From the NCBI GenBank assembly GCA_965238305.1, contig CBDEHK010000001.1, forward strand, positions 1,798,001 to 1,862,000: a stretch of DNA of 64,000 nucleotides, given 5' to 3'. Source of the stretch: CBDCGJ01 sp965238305. Lineage in GTDB: Bacteria > Pseudomonadota > Alphaproteobacteria > GCA-2731375. The notes beneath the pieces are model-generated. The model saw only the letters and a list, made by a program, of their open reading frames with translations, had not been told where the DNA came from and ran no database searches. The position numbers were made by a program, and so were the translations under genes. How positions within the stretch are numbered: the stretch's first letter is position 1; each line of letters starts with the position of its first letter. Shown one piece after another: positions 35,824 through 45,005 of the stretch.

Positions 35824-36705
35824 TTATTTTTTCAGAAAGCTGGCGAGTTGCCGGTCGTGGCGGCTCATCGCGGAGCGTTCGGTGCGCTTTGTCCAGGGCT
35901 GCCAACGCGGCTCGGCACCTTCCGGGCGGTCGCCGACAATAGTGACTCGTTGAATGATACGTTCCTCATTGAAGTCGTTCAGGACATAATGTTGGGTACA
36001 GCGGTTGTCCCACATCCCGATGGTCCCTTCATGCCAATGATAGCGAACGGTAAATCTGGGGCTCTGCACCCAACCGGTCAAAAATCGTAGCAAATTATCG
36101 CTCTCGACCGCACTCATTTCAACAATCCGCCGAGTGAAATGTTCGCTGACGTAAAGTGCTTTTTTGCCGGTTTCGGGATGGTGACGGACAACCGGGTGGA
36201 TCGCCATCATCTCTGGTTTGCCATGGGGGTGCGCGTCATGCAAAGCCGTCAGCCCCTCGCACATTTCCTGCATTGGTGGGGATAACGCATCGAAAGCTGC
36301 GCATAGATTGCTCCACATAGTGTCGCCACCGCTTGCTGGGCATTTCACCATATTCAGGATCGACATGATTGACGGCTCGTTCTGGAAGGTCAGGTCGGTA
36401 TGCCACTCATCCGCGACACCACCCTGGCTTGCGACCAATTCGAAGAGTTCCGGATGCTGTGTGATCGGGTTCTTGATGTTGGGATGGCCTTCCAGATGGC
36501 CAAAATTGCGGCCGAAAGCGACGTGGTCGTCGACGCTCATGAACTGGTCTGGGAAATACAAGACCATATGTTCGTTCAGAAGTTCCTGGATCTTTGCGAT
36601 GTCGCGGTCGCTAGCGTCCTTGAGTGTGAGGCCGTTGACTTCGGCACCCAACGCACCGGCGAGGCGGCGGACGTCCCAAGGGGTTTCTTGTGGCTCCGCA
36701 ATCAT
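35824..36705 (-). CDS. TauD/TfdA-family Fe(II)/2-oxoglutarate dioxygenase
   Basis: 293 residues from ATG 36705, with GGAAGG 8 nt upstream. The iron facial triad is His-Asp in DEWHTDLTFQNEPS and the distal His in MWDNRCTQHYVLNDF; the Arg in RIIQRVTIVGDRP binds 2-oxoglutarate. Such enzymes hydroxylate taurine, aryloxyacetates or similar acids. No sulfonate transporter is adjacent, so the substrate is open. It heads a unit with the cNMP-binding gene. Confidence 0.9.
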   Translation of the reverse strand: MIAEPQETPWDVRRLAGALGAEVNGLTLKDASDRDIAKIQELLNEHMVLYFPDQFMSVDDHVAFGRNFGHLEGHPNIKNPITQHPELFELVASQGGVADEWHTDLTFQNEPSIMSILNMVKCPASGGDTMWSNLCAAFDALSPPMQEMCEGLTALHDAHPHGKPEMMAIHPVVRHHPETGKKALYVSEHFTRRIVEMSAVESDNLLRFLTGWVQSPRFTVRYHWHEGTIGMWDNRCTQHYVLNDFNEERIIQRVTIVGDRPEGAEPRWQPWTKRTERSAMSRHDRQLASFLKK

Positions 36706-36802
36706 GCTGTATCCTTCCAACTAGCAAATAACATAGAATTTCCTAGCATCGAAGAAAGGTAAAAAGCCAGGAAAAATAGCCAGCGCGGGGGAATTCAAAC
36801 GC

Positions 36803-38173
36803 TTAACGGAAACCATTGCAGGCAGCCGTGAATATGTCACAGATCGCCTGCTCGTCAGCTTGATCGACCGCCAGTGTCTGATTGTCTGCTGTGGCGCGGC
36901 GAATATCCCGCCAAAGCCACAGGCCGAAGCTCCAAATAGCCGGCATATTGGTGAGCAGACTATCTTTTTCGAAAGCATCATCCAAATTTATTTTTACCGT
37001 CCTGGTGCCCTCATAACGCTTGATTTCATTTAAAACCCGTTGCGCCATCACGCCATAGCCAACCAACGTCGGATGCATACCGTCCAGGCCCTGAAAGCCA
37101 CCGCGGGCAAATCCACCGAACGGCCCGGCATTGTTCATGACGTTCGTAAGGGTTTTCCGGTTCTTTAGTTTGATGACATTACTTGCCGCTCGTTTTTGAT
37201 GTTTCGAATCGAAATCGGAAAGCATTTTTGCCAAATCTACAAAATGTAGTCGGCTGGGATTATCGAACGCCGCATTCAATATTGCCTTGATGTCTGCGTT
37301 CGCATCGCGGACGTCATTATCGAGGACGGCCAGTTGCACACCCGTCATGCTGCCATATTTCAACCCGAAACGGTTTTCATATTGGCCGTAGTATTTGCCT
37401 TTGCCAGGTTTCTTATTTTCATCCCACTCGACCATATCCGGCAACGGCATCAAATTTGGCACAGCACTGGGCAAGGCCAGATTGTTGAAATAGATATGTT
37501 CGACATCGGCTGGCAATTGGTTCAGTTTTTTCGCCAACTTACGCAATTGCTTTTTGTAAGTCATACTGCCGTTGGCTTTGCCATCGAATGCCATATCCCA
37601 CAAACCATTATTGCTACCAATATTGATCAGCAGTCGCTTTGGCTTGCGCGCGGCGACCAATTCGATTTGGCTCATATTTTTAAGACCGGCCCGACCCATC
37701 GGGTTTAGGGTGAAGCGATTATTTAGGGCTTTGACAATAGTTGGTGATAATTGGAAGTTTTTGATTTTTGCTTTTGTACCGGCGGGCAGTTTTTTCAGGA
37801 AGTCGTCGGCTTTTTGCCACGTTTGCTCATAAAGGTCAGCAATGGTGGACCCGGCGACGGAGACATTCTCAAACAACGGTCGCCCGGACGGCGATTTCGG
37901 TCTGGCAAACCAATAATCAGTATTTTCCGCCAAATCTGTTTTGACCTCCGCCAAATCCGGCAGCATGCTAAGCCAATTTTCCATATCGATCAAAATCGGG
38001 CGCAGGGGATCGGGATAGGAAAACTCGTCTCCGATGCCCAAGGCATGAGCCACCTGAACGGGTGCACTATTGCGCATTTTGCTGGTTTCAATCGTCAGTG
38101 AGCGGACCCCTTGATATAACGAGTCGCCGATAGCCATCATTTCTGGATGCATGAATTCCTGAGAAATCGTCAT
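36803..38173 (-). CDS. Cytoplasmic SGNH/GDSL-type hydrolase, unusual long form
   Basis: 456 residues without a signal peptide. Three SGNH blocks are visible: MAIGDSLYQG (Ser18, block I), LLINIGSNNGLWD (block III, Asn) and GLDGMHPTLVGYGVMAQ (block V, Asp and His). The catalytic set is complete, but the protein is about twice the usual length. Its middle is Lys/Asn-rich and unfamiliar, and the C-terminal 60 residues have a FGLWLWRD patch. It may be an esterase or lipase-like enzyme. Single gene; no partner is evident. Confidence 0.75.
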   Translation of the reverse strand: MTISQEFMHPEMMAIGDSLYQGVRSLTIETSKMRNSAPVQVAHALGIGDEFSYPDPLRPILIDMENWLSMLPDLAEVKTDLAENTDYWFARPKSPSGRPLFENVSVAGSTIADLYEQTWQKADDFLKKLPAGTKAKIKNFQLSPTIVKALNNRFTLNPMGRAGLKNMSQIELVAARKPKRLLINIGSNNGLWDMAFDGKANGSMTYKKQLRKLAKKLNQLPADVEHIYFNNLALPSAVPNLMPLPDMVEWDENKKPGKGKYYGQYENRFGLKYGSMTGVQLAVLDNDVRDANADIKAILNAAFDNPSRLHFVDLAKMLSDFDSKHQKRAASNVIKLKNRKTLTNVMNNAGPFGGFARGGFQGLDGMHPTLVGYGVMAQRVLNEIKRYEGTRTVKINLDDAFEKDSLLTNMPAIWSFGLWLWRDIRRATADNQTLAVDQADEQAICDIFTAACNGFR

Positions 38174-38266
38174 CGTTTAACCCCCCATATATTAGAATAA
38201 CACAACTATTATATCATAATAAAGTGTATGGGTCGAATTTGTCGCACGCCCGTTGGGTTGGCCCCG

Positions 38267-39985
38267 CTATGCATTCATCGCATATGCTTTGTACCAGGAC
38301 GAATCTGCGCCGGCGCCAACATTGGTGATGCGGACATCCAACAGATAGGGCTCGCCGGCCGCTTGTGCATCGTGACCACGCTTTAAGGCCGCTTCCAGTT
38401 CGCTTGGCTCGTCCACGCGGGCGCCTTCGATGCCTTGCGCTTTGGCCAGCATGACAAAGTCGATATCCGGGTCGCCCAGGAAGGTTTCAGGGTATTTATT
38501 TTGGTCTTTCATATTGCCACCCCAGGCGGCGAAATTTGTTCGCACGGTCTGATAGTTCATGTTGTTCCAGACCACGGTCAGAACTGGCAGACTGTAGCGG
38601 GCCATGGTCCAGAACCCGGACGAACCATACATCACCGCCCCGTCGCCCAGGCTGAGCACCACTGGGCGATCCGGCGCCCCTAACTGCGCCCCGATCGCAC
38701 CGCCCAGGCCATATCCCAAACTGCCGCCGGCGGTGCGCACAAGGGTCCAGTCATTGTCGCCATAACCAAAGGGCATGAAATGATCGTAACCGCGAAAATT
38801 TTCCGACACCACCATCGTATTCTCGGCCAGGTTCCTACCCATCAAATCGCCGAGGTAGGACGGGTGGATCGGATTGTCACTGGCATGTTTGTCGACGGCT
38901 TCGATTTGTTTCGCCGCGCGCGTTTCACTTTGCGCCTGCAGGGCCATTTTGCGTTTCTGGATATGCGCCAGATTGGCATGATCTGGTTTCCAGAACGCGT
39001 TCAAGGCCGCCAGCGTATGATTAACTTTGCCCCAGACATCCAGATCGAGAGCGAAGGTATTGCCCATCATGGCGGGATCGTGACCAATACCGATAATGGT
39101 GTTGGCATCACTAAAGCGATTATCCTCCGCTCCGGCGCGGGTATTCTGACGATAACCAATGCAGCAGACGACATCATAGTCTTTGTCACTCATGCCATCG
39201 AGCATGCCAACATAGTTTGGATGGCGAAGCGGGAAGCCGCCATAATCATAAAACGCAACGGCGACCGGCAGGGCATAATGTTCGACCAACTCGAGCATGG
39301 CGTTTTGTGCCCCGGCGTTCCGAATATCGGGCCCTGCGACCACCAGCGGATTTTCGGCGTTTAGCAAGGCATCATGAATTTTTTCTATCGTCGATGAGTT
39401 CGGAGCCTGTGCCATTTCCAACGCGCGGGCAGGCTGGATCGTGCCTTCGACATCTTTGGCGTCTAATGCCGCGCCGGAAAAAGCTAGATAAACCGGCCCG
39501 CTGGGCATCGTCAGCGCTTCTTTGAAGGCGCGTCGGGTCGCCATCGGGATGCCGCGGGCATCATTGATTTCCCAGCGCGCCTTGGTGATATCGTCGACCG
39601 CCCCCATCTGAGAAAAACCGCGACTGGCGCCCAACGTGTTGTGATCACCGAACGAGCCGTTATCGCGCATCGCCGCAGTTACCACCATCGGCGTCCCGTC
39701 AAAATAGGTATTCTGCAATTGCCCGGAGCCCTGCCTGGTTCCGGCCGCTAGATGCACATTCACAAAAGCTGGTTTACTGGCTGCCTTGGCATAACCATCC
39801 GCCGCCGCCAGAACGATCGATTCCTGCAATAACAAAATCGGCTGGACCCCCGGCACGGTCAGAAAGGCATCGAAAAAGCCAGCTTCGGCACTGCCGGTAT
39901 TTGTAAAGGCATATTCGACCTCTTGCGCGACCAGCTGATGCATCAACAGCTCCCCGCCCGTGCCGACTACAAATTTCTTGTTCAT
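38267..39985 (-). CDS. Thiamine diphosphate-dependent decarboxylase/synthase-like enzyme
   Basis: 572 residues of acetolactate synthase/benzoylformate decarboxylase architecture. The catalytic Glu is in ILLLQESIVLAAADGYAKA. The ThDP/metal motif is SLGDGAVMYGSSGFWTMARYS with the later NN in VVWNNMNYQT. The first domain has GTRQGSGQLQNTYFDGTPMV. It cleaves or forms carbon-carbon bonds next to a keto group; the true substrate is unknown. The product is probably soluble and cytoplasmic. Single gene. Confidence 0.87.
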   Translation of the reverse strand: MNKKFVVGTGGELLMHQLVAQEVEYAFTNTGSAEAGFFDAFLTVPGVQPILLLQESIVLAAADGYAKAASKPAFVNVHLAAGTRQGSGQLQNTYFDGTPMVVTAAMRDNGSFGDHNTLGASRGFSQMGAVDDITKARWEINDARGIPMATRRAFKEALTMPSGPVYLAFSGAALDAKDVEGTIQPARALEMAQAPNSSTIEKIHDALLNAENPLVVAGPDIRNAGAQNAMLELVEHYALPVAVAFYDYGGFPLRHPNYVGMLDGMSDKDYDVVCCIGYRQNTRAGAEDNRFSDANTIIGIGHDPAMMGNTFALDLDVWGKVNHTLAALNAFWKPDHANLAHIQKRKMALQAQSETRAAKQIEAVDKHASDNPIHPSYLGDLMGRNLAENTMVVSENFRGYDHFMPFGYGDNDWTLVRTAGGSLGYGLGGAIGAQLGAPDRPVVLSLGDGAVMYGSSGFWTMARYSLPVLTVVWNNMNYQTVRTNFAAWGGNMKDQNKYPETFLGDPDIDFVMLAKAQGIEGARVDEPSELEAALKRGHDAQAAGEPYLLDVRITNVGAGADSSWYKAYAMNA

Positions 39986-40237
39986 GAATGATTTTCCTCA
40001 AAGATATGATTCTGGCCACGTCGTTCCATTTTTCACGCGCAAACCTCAAGCGTAGAGAGAGCGGTCAGGTCAAGCAAGCGCCAATATGGAAGTGAAAATT
40101 CAGTTCTTTGCATTCGAAAAACGCGTAGACGGAGGTCGAGATTGCTTGCCATTTGGGTCCGTCGGCCCGAAAATACCACTGGTCCGCGCCCGGGAACGGA
40201 GAAATATGTTCACACACTTATTGACAGATTTTATCCG

Positions 40238-40420
40238 ATGTTTGAACCAATCATTCGACGACTGGCGGCGATTTTAGTGGTCGACGCGGCCGGGTTCAGC
40301 ACCCAGATGGAAGCCGCCGCAGCCGATACGCTTGATCGCCTGCGCTGCCACCGCAAGAAATCTAGACATTGCCGTATCTCACAAAAGTTTCTTAACTATG
40401 TTTCAACACAACTGATATAA
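40238..40420 (+). pseudogene. Truncated 5' copy of an adenylate cyclase gene
   Basis: A 60-codon frame whose first 42 codons match the start of the intact cyclase at 43088: both read IIRRLAAILVVDA and go on to DTLDRLR versus GTLDRLR. The match also covers about 65 bp upstream of both starts. After about 40360 the likeness stops and the frame ends by chance at 40420. Only the first metal-binding Asp of the cyclase domain remains, so the fragment cannot be active. Confidence 0.8.
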
Positions 40421-40421
40421 T
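40392..40421 (+). promoter_or_regulatory. Candidate sigma-70-type promoter of the hybrid kinase gene
   Basis: TTAACT at 40392-40397 and a consensus TATAAT at 40416-40421 lie 18 bp apart, about 93 bp before the kinase start. The -10 is exact; the -35 matches four of six bases. Read by eye only. Confidence 0.35.
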
Positions 40422-40513
40422 TTCTGAGCTAATAAACAGGGATGACGAGATTAATTTTATGGATAAACAATGACTTATTCACAGCGGAATGTGAATAGAT
40501 TCTGGCGTGAAGC

Positions 40514-42889
40514 ATGAACGACGGAATTCTACAACGTCCACTCTCGGAGTTAGAACGCGTTTTAGAAGATGTGCCAATCGGATTTTGTACCTTCGACTTA
40601 GATTTTCGCTATGTGTTTGTAAACAAGTGGTTAGCGGCACTGAATGGTATTCCAGTCGCAGCGCATCTGGGGCGAACGATCCACCAAGTGATACCGCATG
40701 TGGCCGCAGGGATCGAAGATCAATTACGCCAAGTCATTGAGACCGGCGAAACCATTGTCGGGGGTGACGTCGAAGCTGAGACATTGGCTTTCCCAGGCGA
40801 AAAACGATTTTTTCAACATACTTATACGGCGATCACAGATACAAATGATGAAATCATTGGTCTGAGTTGTTTGGTGACGGATGTAACAACAACAACCCGT
40901 GCAGAACGCGCCATGCATGAAAATATCGTTGCGCTGGACAAGAGCCAAGAACAATTAACTCTTTCTCTGGAAGCGGCTTCTATCGGAACTTGGAGTTGGA
41001 ATTTGCTCGACGGTACCCATTTTTGGGATTCCCGAATGATGCGGATGTCAGGCTTGTCACAAGAGGCACTTACCGGCGTCATGGCGGACGATTTTATGCA
41101 AAGTTTGCATCCCGACGACAAAAACATGGTTACGGAAGCCATCAGTCAGTCTTTGGAACATGGCGCCGATTATAACGTTGATTATCGAATAATTCGTCCG
41201 GACAATAACGACGTCCGCGTCATTAATGCCCGCGCCCTGGTTGTTCGCGATGATGCAGGCAAGCCCACTAGAATGACCGGTGTGGCGATCGACATTACTG
41301 AGCAGAAAAATACCGAGAAGGCACTCAAAGACGCCCATGACGCATTGGAAATGCGTGTTGCCGAAAGAGCCCAAGAGTTGCAAACCACACAGGCAAGATT
41401 GCTTGATGCTATCGAGAGCATTTCTGAAGGGTTTATCCTGTATGACCAGGATGATCGATTTATAATGTGCAACGAAATTTACTTCGACTTTTACCCAATG
41501 GTCAGGGAGCTTGCGGTGCCGGGCGCCAAGTTGGAAGATATTGCGCGCAGAGCTTTTGAACAGGGGGCCGTTAAAGGCTCGATTGAAAATACCGGACATT
41601 GGTTGCAATTACGACTGGAACAACAACGAACCGCCCAAGGTACTCACGAACAAGAATTGCCAGATGGTCGTTGGCTGCTTTGTAGCGAACGCAAAACAGC
41701 AAACGGCTATACCGTCGGCATTCGCACCGACATCACGGAAATCAAGCATACCGGCGAACAATTGCGTCAGGCCCAGAAAATGGAGGCGATTGGTCAATTA
41801 ACTGGTGGCTTAGCTCATGATTTCAACAACTTGCTCGCGGCGATCCTCGGCAATACCGAACTGATCGCGCTCGATTTAGACAACGGCGATCCGAGAATCG
41901 AAGCAGTGATACGGGCGGCGATGCGTGGAGCCGAACTCACCCAACATTTACTCGCATTTTCGCGGAAGCAGACGTTAAACCCACAGGCTATTGTAGTTGA
42001 CGCATTACTCTCCAGCATGAAATTACTACTGGACCGGACACTTGGTGAAACAATTGAGATTTCGACAACAGCTGATAAAGATCTCTGGTTGGTGGATGCG
42101 GATCCGGCACAATTAGAAAATGCATTACTCAATCTGGCGATAAATGCGCGCGACGCCATGGCAGAGGGCGGGTCCTTGATAATAGAGGCTACCAACGCCG
42201 AGCTAGATGAAAACTACGTCGTACATGATGTTGAATTTACGCCAGGGGATTACGTAATGATAGCGGTCAGCGACACCGGTAGCGGGATGTCAGCGGAGGT
42301 TTTGGCCCTTGTATTTGAACCCTTCTATACAACAAAAGATGTAGGCGAGGGCAGCGGTCTTGGCCTCGCAATGGTCTATGGATTTGCCAAACAGTCGCGT
42401 GGTCATGTCACGATTTACAGCGACCAAGGGCACGGCACGACTGTTCGGCTGTATTTACCTCGTAATATTGAGGAATCCACAAAATTACCGCAGGAAGTCG
42501 CCGTTGAAATACTCGGCGGACAGGGAGAAAAAGTATTGGTTGTTGAAGATGACCCGGATGTTTGTGACTTAGCCGTGACTTTGCTGGAAAGCCTGAACTA
42601 TCGGGTGCAGCGCGCGTCTGATGGGGTTGAAGCGCTTTCGATGCTGGAGCAAATTCCTCCCCCCGATTTACTATTAACGGATGTTGTTCTGCCGAATAAA
42701 ATCAACGGCACGGAATTAGCTACCGAAGCTAAGCAAAGAATTCCCACGATCAAAATCTTGTTCATGTCAGGTTATGCGACCAACGCCGCCCGCCACAACG
42801 GTCTCGCCGATAGCGACGCGATTTTGTTGAACAAGCCATTTCTTCGCCGCGAGCTTGCAGCCAAAGTACGTAGAGCATTGGATCAATAA
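40514..42889 (+). CDS. PAS-containing hybrid sensor histidine kinase/response regulator
   Basis: 791 residues, no transmembrane segment, so it is a cytoplasmic sensor. Three PAS domains occupy about residues 10-125, 145-260 and 295-420; the first begins LERVLEDVPIGFCTFDLDF. The H-box AIGQLTGGLAHDFNNLLA places the phospho-His at 435. N, G1 and G2 boxes of the ATPase domain (NLAINARDAM, VSDTGSGM, GEGSGLGLAMVYGF) follow. The C-terminal receiver has Asp723 in LLLTDVVLP. It resembles CckA/FixL-like hybrid kinases. It lies between a broken and an intact adenylate cyclase gene. Signal and target are unknown. Confidence 0.92.
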   Translation: MNDGILQRPLSELERVLEDVPIGFCTFDLDFRYVFVNKWLAALNGIPVAAHLGRTIHQVIPHVAAGIEDQLRQVIETGETIVGGDVEAETLAFPGEKRFFQHTYTAITDTNDEIIGLSCLVTDVTTTTRAERAMHENIVALDKSQEQLTLSLEAASIGTWSWNLLDGTHFWDSRMMRMSGLSQEALTGVMADDFMQSLHPDDKNMVTEAISQSLEHGADYNVDYRIIRPDNNDVRVINARALVVRDDAGKPTRMTGVAIDITEQKNTEKALKDAHDALEMRVAERAQELQTTQARLLDAIESISEGFILYDQDDRFIMCNEIYFDFYPMVRELAVPGAKLEDIARRAFEQGAVKGSIENTGHWLQLRLEQQRTAQGTHEQELPDGRWLLCSERKTANGYTVGIRTDITEIKHTGEQLRQAQKMEAIGQLTGGLAHDFNNLLAAILGNTELIALDLDNGDPRIEAVIRAAMRGAELTQHLLAFSRKQTLNPQAIVVDALLSSMKLLLDRTLGETIEISTTADKDLWLVDADPAQLENALLNLAINARDAMAEGGSLIIEATNAELDENYVVHDVEFTPGDYVMIAVSDTGSGMSAEVLALVFEPFYTTKDVGEGSGLGLAMVYGFAKQSRGHVTIYSDQGHGTTVRLYLPRNIEESTKLPQEVAVEILGGQGEKVLVVEDDPDVCDLAVTLLESLNYRVQRASDGVEALSMLEQIPPPDLLLTDVVLPNKINGTELATEAKQRIPTIKILFMSGYATNAARHNGLADSDAILLNKPFLRRELAAKVRRALDQ

Positions 42890-43087
42890 TCCGGCAACAT
42901 ACAAAAATTGGGACGTTCCGCGATGTCGTCAAAGAATGGCCGTCTTCAGGTGACCAGTGTGTCAAAAATGTTCGGTGATGTGGACCTAAATTGTTTGTTT
43001 GGTTGGCTAGCCGGTCGATAAATTACCACTGGTCGGCGCTTGTAAACTGGGTAATATGTTTAAACGCTAATTGAAAGATCTTATTGA

Positions 43088-44836
43088 ATGTCCGAACAAA
43101 TCATACGACGATTGGCGGCGATCTTAGTCGTCGACGCCGTCGGCTTCAGCGCCCAGATGGAAGCTGACGAGACCGGTACGCTCGATCGCTTGCGCCGTTG
43201 CCGCAAGGAATTGATCGATCCGGGTCTGGAGACCCATCGTGGCCGCATCATTAAAACCACCGGAGATGGTGCCCTTGTCGAGTTTGCCAGCGTCGTTGAC
43301 GCGGTAAATTTCGCGGTCGAATTCCAGCACGGTGTCGCCGAGCTCAATCGAGATCCTGACGCATCGGAAATGCTGTTCCGCGTCGGCATCAACGTCGGCG
43401 ACGTGATGGTAGAGGAGGGGGACGTCTTCGGCGATGGCGTCAACGTCGCGGCGCGATTGGAACCGTTGGTAGAGCCGGGTGGCGTTCTGGTCTCTGCGGC
43501 CGTGGTCGATCAGGTGCGAGAGCTGAGTGACGCGCAGTTCGAAGAGGCGGGTGAGCGACGGCTAAAAAATATTACCCGCGAGATCAAAATCTTTCGGGTC
43601 GTTACAGGGGTTGAAAAGCCAAAAGCCACGTCGGTGAAGCATGCAATCGAAGAGGACCATCCTTCGATCGCGGTTTTGCCCTTTGAATGCATGAGTTCCG
43701 GTCCCGACGACGAATATCTAGCGGATGGTTTGACCGAGGACATTCTGACCGGCCTGTCGCGGTTCAAGGAACTGTTTGTCATCTCGCGCACCTCCGCCTT
43801 CGCTTACAAAGGCCGTCGGGCCAACCTGCAGGAAGTCGCCGCCGATTTGGGCGTACGTTACATTCTTGAAGGCTCGGTCCGACGCGCCGGGGCACGGGTG
43901 CGGGTAACCGCACAGCTGATCGATGCGCTTGGCGGCGATCATCATATCTGGGCCGATCGCTACGACCGCCAAATCGACGATATATTTGAACTACAGGACG
44001 AACTGACCGCGGCCATAGTTGCGACCCTGCCAGGCCGCATAGAGGCCGCCGCGCAAGAGGTCGCGTCGCGCAAAAAGCCGGAGAATATGGCGGCTTACGA
44101 GCTGGTTTTGGCCGGCAAGCTTATGCATCACCGGAGCAACCCGGAAGCGAACGTGCGGGCGTCAGACTATCTCCGTCGCGCTGTTGAGTTGGAGCCCGAA
44201 TACGCCCACGCCTGGGCCTGGCGGGCCTGTACGCTCGGACAAGCGGTTAGCAATGGCTGGGAGGAGGCGACAAATGGACAGACGTTTGACGACGCGGTCG
44301 AATATGTCGCACGGGCGCAAAGTTTCGACGACGAAGATAGCGACGTGCACAGACTATATTCAGGCATTAGCATCGCGACCAATGATTTCGAGAGCGCGCA
44401 ACGGCATCAAGAGCGCGCGCTGCAGCTCAATCCCAACGATGACCTGATTGTGGTGCAGCAGGGCGAATTGCTGACCTGGACCGGTGCGGCAGAGGAAGGG
44501 GTCGAATGGATTAAGAAAGCAATGGCGCTAAATCCCTACCACCCGGAACGCTATTGGGGCCATCTTGGTCGAGCTCATTTTGCCGCCCACCAATACGACG
44601 AGGCGATTGGTTGTTTCCGCAAGCTTTCGACGATAGATCATTCGGTACATGCAGCACTCGCCGCGGCGATGAGTGCTGCCGGTGATGAGGCCGGCGCACG
44701 GCGCCATAGTGCGGAGGTGTTGCGATTGGCTCCCGATTTCACCGCCAAGGATTTTCTTGCAACTCTGCATTATAGAGATCCCGAGGATGAGACGCACCAC
44801 CGCGAGGCGTTGCAGGCAGCGGGCCTGCCGGCATAG
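43088..44836 (+). CDS. Class III adenylate/guanylate cyclase fused to TolB-like and TPR regions
   Basis: 582 residues. The N-terminal cyclase domain has metal Asp16 in AAILVVDAVGFS, Asp60 in IKTTGDGALVEF, and FGDGVNVAARLE for the dimer and substrate site. A TolB-like N-terminal domain follows from PSIAVLPFECM through LADGLTEDILTGLSRF. The C-terminal half is tetratricopeptide-like helices (YLRRAVELEPEYAHAWAWR and others). The architecture is common in alphaproteobacteria. It probably makes cAMP in the cytoplasm. About 65 bp of upstream sequence is shared with the truncated copy near 40.2 kb. Confidence 0.92.
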   Translation: MSEQIIRRLAAILVVDAVGFSAQMEADETGTLDRLRRCRKELIDPGLETHRGRIIKTTGDGALVEFASVVDAVNFAVEFQHGVAELNRDPDASEMLFRVGINVGDVMVEEGDVFGDGVNVAARLEPLVEPGGVLVSAAVVDQVRELSDAQFEEAGERRLKNITREIKIFRVVTGVEKPKATSVKHAIEEDHPSIAVLPFECMSSGPDDEYLADGLTEDILTGLSRFKELFVISRTSAFAYKGRRANLQEVAADLGVRYILEGSVRRAGARVRVTAQLIDALGGDHHIWADRYDRQIDDIFELQDELTAAIVATLPGRIEAAAQEVASRKKPENMAAYELVLAGKLMHHRSNPEANVRASDYLRRAVELEPEYAHAWAWRACTLGQAVSNGWEEATNGQTFDDAVEYVARAQSFDDEDSDVHRLYSGISIATNDFESAQRHQERALQLNPNDDLIVVQQGELLTWTGAAEEGVEWIKKAMALNPYHPERYWGHLGRAHFAAHQYDEAIGCFRKLSTIDHSVHAALAAAMSAAGDEAGARRHSAEVLRLAPDFTAKDFLATLHYRDPEDETHHREALQAAGLPA

Positions 44837-45005
44837 CGGTAGCGAACAAATCCGGATTTTCGAACCGGGAAGTTAATTGCCTAGACTGAGTGGCGGTTAA
44901 ACATTCGACAAAGCGAAGATCGCCGATTTGTCACGAAGCGAGAGACAAATAAGTTTTTAGCCTTCCACATACTTCTATGAACAGCCGACAACACGGATAA
45001 TCACT

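Noticed and set aside
40086..40277. Separate short gene before the cyclase fragment
   Set aside because: The frame only covers the duplicated cyclase leader in another phase and has no domain.
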